From NCBI GenBank assembly GCA_012799495.1, contig JAAZLD010000242.1, forward strand, positions 1 through 7,556: DNA of 7,556 nucleotides. Direction: 5' to 3'. The position numbers and the translations under genes were made by a program. This document shows, piece by piece, positions 1 through 5,760 of this stretch. Below the pieces are notes generated by a model. It saw only the letters and a program-made list of their open reading frames with translations, was not told the origin of the DNA and did not search any database. The stretch comes from Desulfitobacterium sp. GTDB lineage: Bacteria > Bacillota > Desulfitobacteriia > Desulfitobacteriales > Desulfitobacteriaceae. Positions within the stretch are counted from its first letter, which is position 1. Each line of letters opens with the position of its first letter.

Positions 1-1
1 G

Positions 2-943
2 GTAGAGGAAGTTGAATTAGTGGAACAGTTTGAAGCTGTTCGCCAAGTTGTTGACTCTTATTTATCTAGTGACCAAGTTGCTGGTATAACAGCGGAAGAA
101 CTTTATCAAATCGTAAAGGAAAACAACTCAGACTATTTACTAGTAGATATTCGTGCAAATTCAGATTTTGTCAATAGCAATATCAATGGTTCTTTAAGTA
201 TTCCTTATGGGGAGACCATGAACAAAGAAAGATTAGAAACTTTACCTAAAGACAAGACCTTAGTGATTATCGACTATAACGGACACCAAAGCGGCCAAAC
301 TGCTGCCACCTGGAATCTCTTAGGTTACAAAGCAGTACCCTTACTTTATGGAATGCAAAGCTGGACTTCAGAAATCGCTCCTATCGGGTATGAAGCACTG
401 CCAGCCCAGCCTTTACAACAACCTTTAGCTAAAGAAGGCTTTTTACCTCAAAGTGAATTTGACCAACCAGAAATTAAGTATCCAGAAGGAAAAACTGAAG
501 AATACATTTACACAGCTGCCAAGACTTATCTGGATCGGAACTATAAAGGTTTGATTAGTGCTGAAGAATTGCAGGATGCATTAGCAAAAGACAGTCAAGA
601 TTACTTCTTGGTGGATGTACGAGATGCCCGGCACTATGAACAAGGTCATATTAGCGGCTCCATCAATATTCCTTTACAGGAATTAGGGGACTCAGGTCAT
701 CTTAAGGCCTTGCCTCTCGACCAAAAAATTGTCCTAATTGGCTATAACGGTGTGGATGCCAGCTTAGGAGTTCGCAGTCTAATTACCTTAGGTTATGATG
801 CAGTAGCTTTAAAATACGGTATGAGCTACTGGAGTGGCCAAAGTGAAGCAGGAATTATCCCTATCAATCAAGTGCAAAAAGATTATCCTTTAACACCTTT
901 GAATTATGTACAGCCTAGTACAGAAGCCGCTGGTTGTGGTTGA
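2..943 (+). CDS. Tandem rhodanese-fold protein with degenerate active sites, 5' partial (SrrE-like)
   Basis: The frame is open to the left edge, so the true start and any export signal probably lie outside. A GTG at 20 with a weak GAGGA ahead is the only visible start, but it would give a protein without a signal peptide. Numbering from that GTG (307 residues), two rhodanese folds lie at about 23-125 and 178-285, with strand motifs YLLVDIR and YFLVDVRDA followed by GSLSIP and GSINIP. Aligned on the loop before the LGY motif, the catalytic Cys is Asp85 in domain 1 and Gly241 in domain 2; the loop-closing Arg is Gln90 and Asp246. Sulfurtransferase activity of the usual kind is therefore not expected. 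The only cysteine seen is Cys306, in the tail ending GCG. The gene leads the reductase operon, where SrrE, also a rhodanese protein, sits in Bacillus selenitireducens. Binding or delivery of S/Se species is inferred. Confidence 0.88.
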   Translation, partial: VEEVELVEQFEAVRQVVDSYLSSDQVAGITAEELYQIVKENNSDYLLVDIRANSDFVNSNINGSLSIPYGETMNKERLETLPKDKTLVIIDYNGHQSGQTAATWNLLGYKAVPLLYGMQSWTSEIAPIGYEALPAQPLQQPLAKEGFLPQSEFDQPEIKYPEGKTEEYIYTAAKTYLDRNYKGLISAEELQDALAKDSQDYFLVDVRDARHYEQGHISGSINIPLQELGDSGHLKALPLDQKIVLIGYNGVDASLGVRSLITLGYDAVALKYGMSYWSGQSEAGIIPINQVQKDYPLTPLNYVQPSTEAAGCG

Positions 944-944
944 T

Positions 945-974
945 GGATTCAGAACTAACGAATTCAGATTCATG
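945..974 (+). repeat. Weak 15-bp tandem duplication in the gap before the catalytic subunit gene
   Basis: Two adjacent 15-bp units, GGATTCAGAACTAAC and GAATTCAGATTCATG, agree well over their first nine bases and poorly after that. The rest of the 54-bp gap is the ribosome binding site region. No terminator or convincing promoter is seen here, so co-transcription with the gene before is likely. The repeat could be chance. Confidence 0.3.
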
Positions 975-985
975 GAATTAGGATG

Positions 986-991
986 AGGAGG
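986..991 (+). promoter_or_regulatory. Ribosome binding site that sets the catalytic subunit start
   Basis: AGGAGG lies six bases before the ATG at 998. The in-frame ATG at 983 overlaps the front of this site and has no such motif ahead of it, so 998 is preferred. That choice also places the twin-arginine motif at residues 6-7, as expected for a Tat leader. Confidence 0.85.
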
Positions 992-997
992 GAGAAT

Positions 998-3199
998 ATG
1001 CGGCCTATATCACGCAGGTCCTTTTTAAAAGCCACTGCTGCCACAGCTACAGCTGCAGCAATATTGCCTAAGGCTTTGCAAATGGATTTTAAGGTCTTCG
1101 CTCAAGAGGCCCAAAATAATGAAGTGGAGAAAATTCCTTCCCTTTGTAATGGCTGTTCCAGCTACTGCGGAGTTTGGGCTTATGTAAAGAACGGAAGACT
1201 GTGGAAAATAGAAGGAAATAAAACTCATATGAAATCTCAGGGCCATTTATGTGCCCGGGCCCATGGTATCGCCCAGAACGTTTACAACCCTGGGCGGGTT
1301 ACCCAGCCCATGAAGAGAGTTGGGGATAGTAATAACTTTGAACCGATTACTTGGGAACAAGCCTTCCAAGAAATCGGAAGCAAAATGAAAGACATCGTGG
1401 AAGAACACGGTGGAGATAAAGTAGTCTGGGCTTGCCACGGAGGCAAGGAAAGCTACGCATCTCAGTTCTTAGATATTATCGGTTCTCCTAACTACATTAC
1501 TCACTATGCCACCTGTTTTACTGCCAAAACTAATATTTGGAGCAATATGGTGGGAGGAATGTATAATCCCGACTTCGATAATGCTAAAATGATGCTTTTT
1601 GTAGGAAGAAACTATGCGGGAGGGATTATTCCCGCAGCTATGAAAAGGATTACAGAAGCTAAAGAAAAGGGAGCCAAAATAGTGGTAGTGGATCCTCGCT
1701 TCTGTGAATTAGCAACCATAGCTGATGAATGGCTACCCATTCGTCCTGGTACAGACTTAGCCTTCTATTTAGGAATCGCTCACACCTTAATCTCAGAAGA
1801 CCTTTATGATAAAGATTTTGTGGAAAATTACGTTTATGGCTTCGAGGAATTCTGGGCTCACAATAAGGACTTCTCAGCAGAAAAAGCAGCGGAAATCTGC
1901 GATATTCCAGCAGAGAAAATCCGGGAGATAGCTCGGGAATTAGCAGAAAACGCCCCCCAGGCCTTTTTAGACCCAGGCTATCACGGCTTAGCTGCTCACT
2001 ACCAAAACTCCAATGAAACAGCAGCCTTAAATATAATCATCAACTCTTTACTAGGGAACTTCTGGAAAGAGGGAGGCTTATTCCCAGCAGCTAGTACAAG
2101 TTTTGGAAAATTAGAAAGCGGGTACTACGGTCCTGTAGCTCAAAAAGGGAATCGAGCTGATGGAGCAGGTATTGCTGGAGAATATCCCTTAGTAGAACCT
2201 TCCCGGGGTATCCCCCAAAGAATCCCTGATATGATCGAAAAAGGCCGGGCTAGAGTGATTTTCTTCTACTCCTATAACCCCTTACGCTCTGCTCCGGAAC
2301 CTGAATACCAAAAGAAAATCAAAAATGCAGATCTTGTAGTAAGTATCCCTCTTGATTGGAACGAAACAACCTATCATACAGCTCACTATGTTTTACCGGA
2401 ATGTCATTATCTCGAGCGTTCCGAATATCCCAAAGTCATTAACGGGAATATTTACTGGCCAGCTGCTCAAGTAGCTGCTCGTTTCAAAGCTTTGGAAGCA
2501 AGTAATTCCACCATGGCTCTCTTGGATATAATGAAAGGTCTCACTACCGCTTACGGTATCGAAAACCTTTATCCTTACACCATCGAGGAAGAAATGGAAG
2601 CAGCTTTAGGGCCCATAGGTTTAACACCTGAACAGCTGAAAGAAGAAGGCTGTATCGAGTTAAGACCTAGTGTTCTACCGAAAGATGAGGGACTATCCTT
2701 TGGCACCTTTACTGAAAAAATCGAATTTTCCATCGGTGCTTGGCGGAAAGAAGGATATTTGGGAGTTCCAACCTGGGTGCCTCCATTAGTAGAACCTAAG
2801 GAAAAGAACGAATTCCGCCTCATTCACGGTAAACAACCTTGGCATTCCCATATTATGACCACTAATAACCCCTACTTAATGGCTATTACCAAAGAGAAAA
2901 ACGGCACCTTCATGTGGATGAATAGTGCCCGAGCGGAAGAATTAGGTATTGAAGATGGAGATTGGGTAACTGTTACTAGTGAAATCACCAGTAAAAAAGT
3001 CCAAGTCCATGTGACAGAAGGTCTTTACCCTGAGTGTGTCTGGTTGCCCTCTACTTACGGCACTTTCTCAGAAAAACTCGAGGAAGGCTTTGAGCAAGGA
3101 GTTAACTATAACGACTTTATCCCTGCCCGGATAGATAAAAAGACCGGTCATGTGATGGGACAAGAATGTATTGTAACTATTACAAAGGGGGGTAAATGA
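998..3199 (+). CDS. Molybdopterin oxidoreductase catalytic subunit, Psr/Phs class with Tat leader (SrrA-like)
   Basis: This is the catalytic subunit of a respiratory Mo-bis-PGD reductase, 733 residues from ATG 998, close to PsrA in size. The N-terminus carries a Tat leader (SRRSFLK at 5-11, Ala-rich region, likely cut after VFA at 33-35), so the enzyme works outside the membrane. Cys50, Cys53, Cys57 and Cys85 bind one [4Fe-4S] cluster; CARAHG follows, with Arg where formate dehydrogenase and Nap usually have Lys. The core domain follows to about 560, and a C-terminal molybdopterin-binding domain starts near 604 (GKQPWHSHIMTTNNPYL). Cys173 (HYATCFT) is the likely Mo ligand, as in polysulfide, thiosulfate and related reductases, unlike the Ser of DMSO reductase or Asp of NarG. 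The length matches the 80-kDa SrrA selenite reductase. Substrate is not settled by sequence: polysulfide, thiosulfate, tetrathionate and selenite are all possible. Confidence 0.93.
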   Translation: MRPISRRSFLKATAATATAAAILPKALQMDFKVFAQEAQNNEVEKIPSLCNGCSSYCGVWAYVKNGRLWKIEGNKTHMKSQGHLCARAHGIAQNVYNPGRVTQPMKRVGDSNNFEPITWEQAFQEIGSKMKDIVEEHGGDKVVWACHGGKESYASQFLDIIGSPNYITHYATCFTAKTNIWSNMVGGMYNPDFDNAKMMLFVGRNYAGGIIPAAMKRITEAKEKGAKIVVVDPRFCELATIADEWLPIRPGTDLAFYLGIAHTLISEDLYDKDFVENYVYGFEEFWAHNKDFSAEKAAEICDIPAEKIREIARELAENAPQAFLDPGYHGLAAHYQNSNETAALNIIINSLLGNFWKEGGLFPAASTSFGKLESGYYGPVAQKGNRADGAGIAGEYPLVEPSRGIPQRIPDMIEKGRARVIFFYSYNPLRSAPEPEYQKKIKNADLVVSIPLDWNETTYHTAHYVLPECHYLERSEYPKVINGNIYWPAAQVAARFKALEASNSTMALLDIMKGLTTAYGIENLYPYTIEEEMEAALGPIGLTPEQLKEEGCIELRPSVLPKDEGLSFGTFTEKIEFSIGAWRKEGYLGVPTWVPPLVEPKEKNEFRLIHGKQPWHSHIMTTNNPYLMAITKEKNGTFMWMNSARAEELGIEDGDWVTVTSEITSKKVQVHVTEGLYPECVWLPSTYGTFSEKLEEGFEQGVNYNDFIPARIDKKTGHVMGQECIVTITKGGK
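3186..3191 (+). promoter_or_regulatory. Ribosome binding site for the iron-sulfur subunit
   Basis: The run AAAGGGGGGT at 3184-3193, inside the end of the catalytic gene, resembles AAAGGAGGTG. It leaves seven bases before the ATG at 3199 and only four before the ATG at 3196, which favours 3199. Confidence 0.65.
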
Positions 3200-3747
3200 T
3201 GGCTAATTATGTAATGTTCATTGACCCCGATCGTTGTACTGGCTGTAACGCCTGTCGCATTGCTTGTCAAATGCAGTGGGGGCTACCACCAGAACTAAAT
3301 TTCAATAGCTTAATCCACCAGGAAACAGGTAAATACCCCAATGTTAAAAGAGTAATCATCCCTGTCCAATGTCAGCACTGTAAGGATGCACCTTGTGAAA
3401 AGGTTTGTCCTACAAGTGCCACCTATACTACAGAAGATGGAATCGTCCTCATCGATGGGAAAAAATGTATCGGTTGTAAATACTGCATGGTTGCTTGTCC
3501 CTATAATGCAAGGGTCATCAACGAGCAGGGAGTTCCCGAAAAATGCCGCTTCTGTGTTGAACTTGTGGCAGTAGGGGAAGAGCCAGCCTGTGTATCCACC
3601 TGTATGAATGAAGTAAGGGTTTTCGGGGATTTAGATGACCCCAATAGCCCTCTCCACGAACTCCTTGAGAAGCGGGAAGTAGTACGGCTACGGGCTGATC
3701 ATGGTACAGACCCCCGGATCTACTACGCTAAAAGTAAAAGAGTTTAG
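3199..3747 (+). CDS. Four-cluster [4Fe-4S] electron-transfer subunit, PsrB/PhsB/DmsB type (SrrB-like)
   Basis: This 182-residue protein carries electrons from the membrane anchor to the catalytic subunit. Sixteen cysteines fall into four groups typical of PsrB/DmsB/NrfC proteins: 13, 16, 19, 23 (CTGCNACRIAC); 58, 61, 66, 70 (CQHC, then C-x3-CP); 90, 93, 96, 100 (CIGCKYCMVACP); and 116, 119, 131, 135. All sixteen are present, so four [4Fe-4S] clusters are expected. It has no signal peptide; such subunits are normally exported folded in complex with the Tat-bearing catalytic subunit. Its ATG shares one base with the stop codon of the catalytic gene (TGATG), implying coupled translation. An ATG at 3196 would add one Met and overlap by four bases. 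Family assignment is firm; the SrrB match rests on size and operon place. Confidence 0.95.
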   Translation: MANYVMFIDPDRCTGCNACRIACQMQWGLPPELNFNSLIHQETGKYPNVKRVIIPVQCQHCKDAPCEKVCPTSATYTTEDGIVLIDGKKCIGCKYCMVACPYNARVINEQGVPEKCRFCVELVAVGEEPACVSTCMNEVRVFGDLDDPNSPLHELLEKREVVRLRADHGTDPRIYYAKSKRV

Positions 3748-3754
3748 GAGGTGA
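3746..3754 (+). promoter_or_regulatory. Ribosome binding site overlapping the iron-sulfur gene stop
   Basis: AGGAGGTGA is a near-perfect anti-Shine-Dalgarno match. It begins within the TAG stop (3745-3747) of the iron-sulfur gene and leaves seven bases between AGGAGG and the ATG at 3759. The overlap suggests coupled translation of the two subunits. Confidence 0.9.
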
Positions 3755-3758
3755 AGAG

Positions 3759-4925
3759 ATGACCAAGAAAAAATATCAAGCAAACCTTTGGACCTACCTT
3801 TCTTTAATCCTCATTGCTTTTGCCTTAGCAGGTGCTGGCAATAAGTACTTTATCAGTGGGGAACATGCCTTTGGGATTAGTCCGGAAGTACCTTGGGGAG
3901 CTTTAATCTCTGGTTATGTCTTCTTTGCAGTGGCCGCAACAGGGACTGGGCTGGTAGGTTCTCTGGCACATGTTTTTCGGATAAAGAAGTTTGAGGTTCT
4001 ATCTAGGCGAGCCCTCTTAGCTTCAATTCTCTTGCTAATATCAGGGTTTGCAGTACTGGCTGTGGAGCTCTCTAATCCTTTCAAAATGATTCACATGTTA
4101 TTCACTCCCAATTTAAATAGCCCAATCTTCTGGATGGGAGCTTTCTATGGAGTATATCTTATCCTTCTCTTCGGTGAATTTTACTTCTCCTTAAAAGATA
4201 AACACTCCATAGCCACAGGAATCGCTTATGTTTCTTTCTTCGTCAAATTAGCAGCTATCACTAACTTAGGTAGAGTCTTTGCTTATACAGCTGTCCGAGA
4301 CTTCTGGAGTGGCTACTACTATCCAGCTTATATGATAGTTTCCGCTATAGTCTCAGGTGCTGCTGTCCTCCTCATAATTGTCCATCTTACATCTAAGGAC
4401 AAAGCTGAGAAGGAAGACTTAGGGAAAACCCTCAGTCAAATTCTTGCCGGTTCCCTAATACTCTTTGCCATTATGCAAGGGGCAAAAGTAGGGCTTTCTC
4501 TAAACAGTGCTGATGGTACTGTAGCCGCAGCCGCCTCAGCTCTCGTATCCGGTCCCATGGCATTACCCTTCTGGGGCATGGAAGTGATTGTGGGAATCGT
4601 GGCACCAGTAGCACTCCTCTTTGGTACAAAATTCTCCTCCCTTAGCAAATCTTTCTGGGCATCTATTTTAACCATGCTAGGCTTAGTCTTTTCTCGGATA
4701 GACTTTGTCTATGCCGGGCAAGTAGTACCTCTTAATTTACTAGATAATACAGTGATTCCTTCCTTTAACTCTTATGCTCCAACCTGGAGTGAGTGGTCCT
4801 TAATCATAGGTGCCTTAGGTTTCATCTACTTAGCCTTTAGTTTCCTCGAAACTAAGCTGACCTTAGATGTCACTAAAGGAGAGGAAGAATACTACCGGGT
4901 AAAGAGTGAGGGATACTCTCACTAA
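3759..4925 (+). CDS. NrfD/PsrC-family membrane anchor, quinol-oxidising subunit (SrrC-like)
   Basis: This 388-residue integral membrane protein should anchor the complex and take electrons from menaquinol for the iron-sulfur subunit. By eye there are about ten hydrophobic segments, near 11-27, 48-72, 85-104, 122-143, 150-168, 187-210, 224-246, 267-289, 298-319 and 344-364. The stretch around 103-127 (ELSNPFKMIHML, then PNLNSPIFWMG) resembles the conserved NrfD/PsrC region between helices 3 and 4. The N-terminus is short and Lys-rich, consistent with a cytoplasmic start. Size agrees with the 43-kDa anchor SrrC. It starts 11 bases after the iron-sulfur gene with an excellent ribosome binding site. 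Its hydrophilic C-terminal tail (from Thr372, TKGEEEYYRVKSEGYSH) is written in the first units of a 24-bp tandem repeat, so tail length and sequence may vary between relatives. Confidence 0.92.
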   Translation: MTKKKYQANLWTYLSLILIAFALAGAGNKYFISGEHAFGISPEVPWGALISGYVFFAVAATGTGLVGSLAHVFRIKKFEVLSRRALLASILLLISGFAVLAVELSNPFKMIHMLFTPNLNSPIFWMGAFYGVYLILLFGEFYFSLKDKHSIATGIAYVSFFVKLAAITNLGRVFAYTAVRDFWSGYYYPAYMIVSAIVSGAAVLLIIVHLTSKDKAEKEDLGKTLSQILAGSLILFAIMQGAKVGLSLNSADGTVAAAASALVSGPMALPFWGMEVIVGIVAPVALLFGTKFSSLSKSFWASILTMLGLVFSRIDFVYAGQVVPLNLLDNTVIPSFNSYAPTWSEWSLIIGALGFIYLAFSFLETKLTLDVTKGEEEYYRVKSEGYSH

Positions 4926-4988
4926 AGAGAGGCTGAGAGTACTTACTAAAGAAAGTGTGAGAGGACTCAGTAAAGGGAGGGTGATAAA
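4872..4988 (+). repeat. Imperfect ~24-bp tandem repeats across the anchor/chaperone junction
   Basis: About five units begin with ACTAAAG or a variant at 4872, 4898, 4921, 4945 and 4969. The clearest pair is 4921-4944 and 4945-4968, each exactly 24 bp: ACTAAAGAGAGG... and ACTAAAGAAAGT.... Each unit has a purine-rich core resembling a Shine-Dalgarno site, and the last forms the ribosome binding site of the chaperone gene. The first two units encode the anchor's tail, and its TAA stop lies in the start of the third (4923-4925). A 6-bp inverted repeat, AGTGAG/CTCACT, is also present at 4905-4923. Confidence 0.75.
4975..4981 (+). promoter_or_regulatory. Ribosome binding site supporting the GTG start of the chaperone
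   Basis: GGGAGGG lies in the last 24-bp repeat unit, seven bases before GTG 4989. An in-frame TAA at 4971-4973 rules out any earlier start, and the next in-frame ATG would delete about 73 residues. GTG is therefore well supported. Confidence 0.8.
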
Positions 4989-5651
4989 GTGGCCAATACC
5001 TTACCATTTAAAAACCAATCTAATCAGTCTTACCAAGAACATCAGCAAGAGAAATATTTACCGGAAATACTTCTTATCTACGCTCAAGCCTTTAGTTTTC
5101 CTCAAAAGGATTTTTATGAAGAAATCAATAGTGGAAAATTGGATAGAGAGTTTAAGGAACTCTGGGAAAATGCCAACCTCCCTCAGCTAGATTCCTCTGA
5201 GCCCTGGATGGAAAGAGTACCACCTTATGAAGAATGGATCAGAATATATAATGAAGCTTTTTTAGGGGCTAAGAAACCCTTAGCCCCACCTATAGAATCC
5301 CTGTATAAACCCTGGACTGTTGATGAAAGCTTTCAGGTTCCCTTTAAACATCAAAAAGGGTACCTCATGGGGGATTCCGCCCAGCATATTTTACACATCA
5401 CCAAAACTCTAGGCTGGGAAATACCAGTAGAGTATCAGATGATGCCAGATCATCTTAGTATTTTGCTGGAAATCTTAGCTCGCTTTCTCGCTAATGGCTG
5501 GTGGTCAGAAGGAAAACAATTTATCCAGGATCACCTGGACTGGCTACCTGACTGGTGCAAAGAGTTAGAAGAGCTTCCTGTGGAGACAGAAGTCTATCGA
5601 AAGCTCGCTCAAGATTTGGAATATCTCCTGGCAATAATCGCCAAGCATTAA
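4989..5651 (+). CDS. TorD/DmsD-family cytoplasmic chaperone for the Mo enzyme (SrrD-like)
   Basis: This 220-residue soluble, helix-rich protein is a redox enzyme maturation chaperone. Such proteins bind the Tat leader of the partner Mo enzyme, hold back export until cofactor is inserted, and are not part of the final complex. Family features visible are Y87 to F91 with G93 (IYNEAFLGA), PLAPPIESLY at 98-106, MMPDHLSILLE at 151-161 and FIQDHLDWLPDW at 178-189. There is no signal peptide or membrane segment. Length is usual for TorD/DmsD and agrees with the 24-kDa SrrD. Its partner is very probably the catalytic subunit three genes upstream. The GTG start and a 63-bp gap filled with degenerate repeats suggest lower translation than the structural subunits, which would suit a chaperone; this is inference. 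A NarJ-type relative is a less likely alternative. Confidence 0.9.
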   Translation: MANTLPFKNQSNQSYQEHQQEKYLPEILLIYAQAFSFPQKDFYEEINSGKLDREFKELWENANLPQLDSSEPWMERVPPYEEWIRIYNEAFLGAKKPLAPPIESLYKPWTVDESFQVPFKHQKGYLMGDSAQHILHITKTLGWEIPVEYQMMPDHLSILLEILARFLANGWWSEGKQFIQDHLDWLPDWCKELEELPVETEVYRKLAQDLEYLLAIIAKH

Positions 5652-5699
5652 AACTAACCTTGTCATTAAAGTTAACCTTGTCATTAAAGCTAACCTTGT
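5646..5699 (+). repeat. Three 18-bp tandem repeats starting on the chaperone's last codon
   Basis: The units CATTAAAACTAACCTTGT, CATTAAAGTTAACCTTGT and CATTAAAGCTAACCTTGT occupy 5646-5663, 5664-5681 and 5682-5699. They are exactly 18 bp and differ at only two positions (8 and 9). The first CATTAA is the terminal His codon and TAA stop of the chaperone gene, so the stop region has been copied downstream. A decayed fourth unit may follow at 5700. Each TTGTCA resembles a -35 element, but no good -10 is correctly spaced. Confidence 0.9.
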
Positions 5700-5703
5700 T
5701 AAA

Positions 5704-5725
5704 TTTAACTCTATCTAGAGTTAAA
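5704..5725 (+). other. Perfect 10-bp inverted repeat upstream of the lipoprotein gene
   Basis: TTTAACTCTA and TAGAGTTAAA are perfect reverse complements separated by two bases (TC), 35 bases before the ATG at 5761. The sequence after it is A-rich, not T-rich, so it is not an ordinary plus-strand terminator. It could be an operator, or a 9-bp RNA hairpin at an mRNA processing or stability point between the chaperone and lipoprotein cistrons. Confidence 0.7.
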
Positions 5726-5744
5726 AAAATAAAAAGGTATCTTT

Positions 5745-5753
5745 AAAAGGAGG
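5745..5753 (+). promoter_or_regulatory. Strong ribosome binding site of the lipoprotein gene
   Basis: AAAAGGAGG ends seven bases before ATG 5761, in an A-rich and probably unstructured leader. It is one of the two best sites in the window, consistent with high translation of the last gene. Confidence 0.88.
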
Positions 5754-5760
5754 AAAAAGA

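Noticed and set aside
1025..2823. Minus-strand open frames at 1025-1246, 1247-1438 and 2575-2823.
   Set aside because: They lie opposite the molybdopterin gene, have no recognisable domains and no supporting ribosome binding sites.
998..3199. Catalytic subunit considered as a formate dehydrogenase with selenocysteine.
   Set aside because: No in-frame TGA occurs within the gene, the Mo-ligand position is an ordinary Cys codon, and the context (NrfD anchor, TorD chaperone, rhodaneses) fits the Psr/Phs class.
3386..3574. Plus-strand frame of 62 codons inside the iron-sulfur gene.
   Set aside because: The cysteine-cluster frame is clearly the coding one; this is a shadow in another frame.
4436..4675. 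Minus-strand frame of 79 codons opposite the anchor gene.
   Set aside because: No domain or start signal; it is the complement of membrane-segment codons.
4906..5190. Open frame of 94 codons beginning in the 24-bp repeats, with an 8-residue repeated peptide (TKERLRVL, TKESVRGL).
   Set aside because: It overlaps the well-supported anchor and chaperone genes, and the peptide repeat is simply the 24-bp DNA repeat read in another frame. No own ribosome binding site is convincing.
5646..5699. 18-bp repeats considered as a CRISPR-like array.
   Set aside because: The units are directly adjacent with no spacers, and no cas genes are near.
5704..5725. Palindrome considered as an intrinsic terminator after the chaperone gene.
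   Set aside because: It is AT-rich and followed by A residues, not T, on the plus strand, so it does not fit a rightward terminator.
5555..5746. Open frame of 63 codons ending in repeated LKLTLS peptide.
   Set aside because: It is an out-of-frame reading of the chaperone 3' end plus the 18-bp repeats; the family motifs are all in the chaperone frame.
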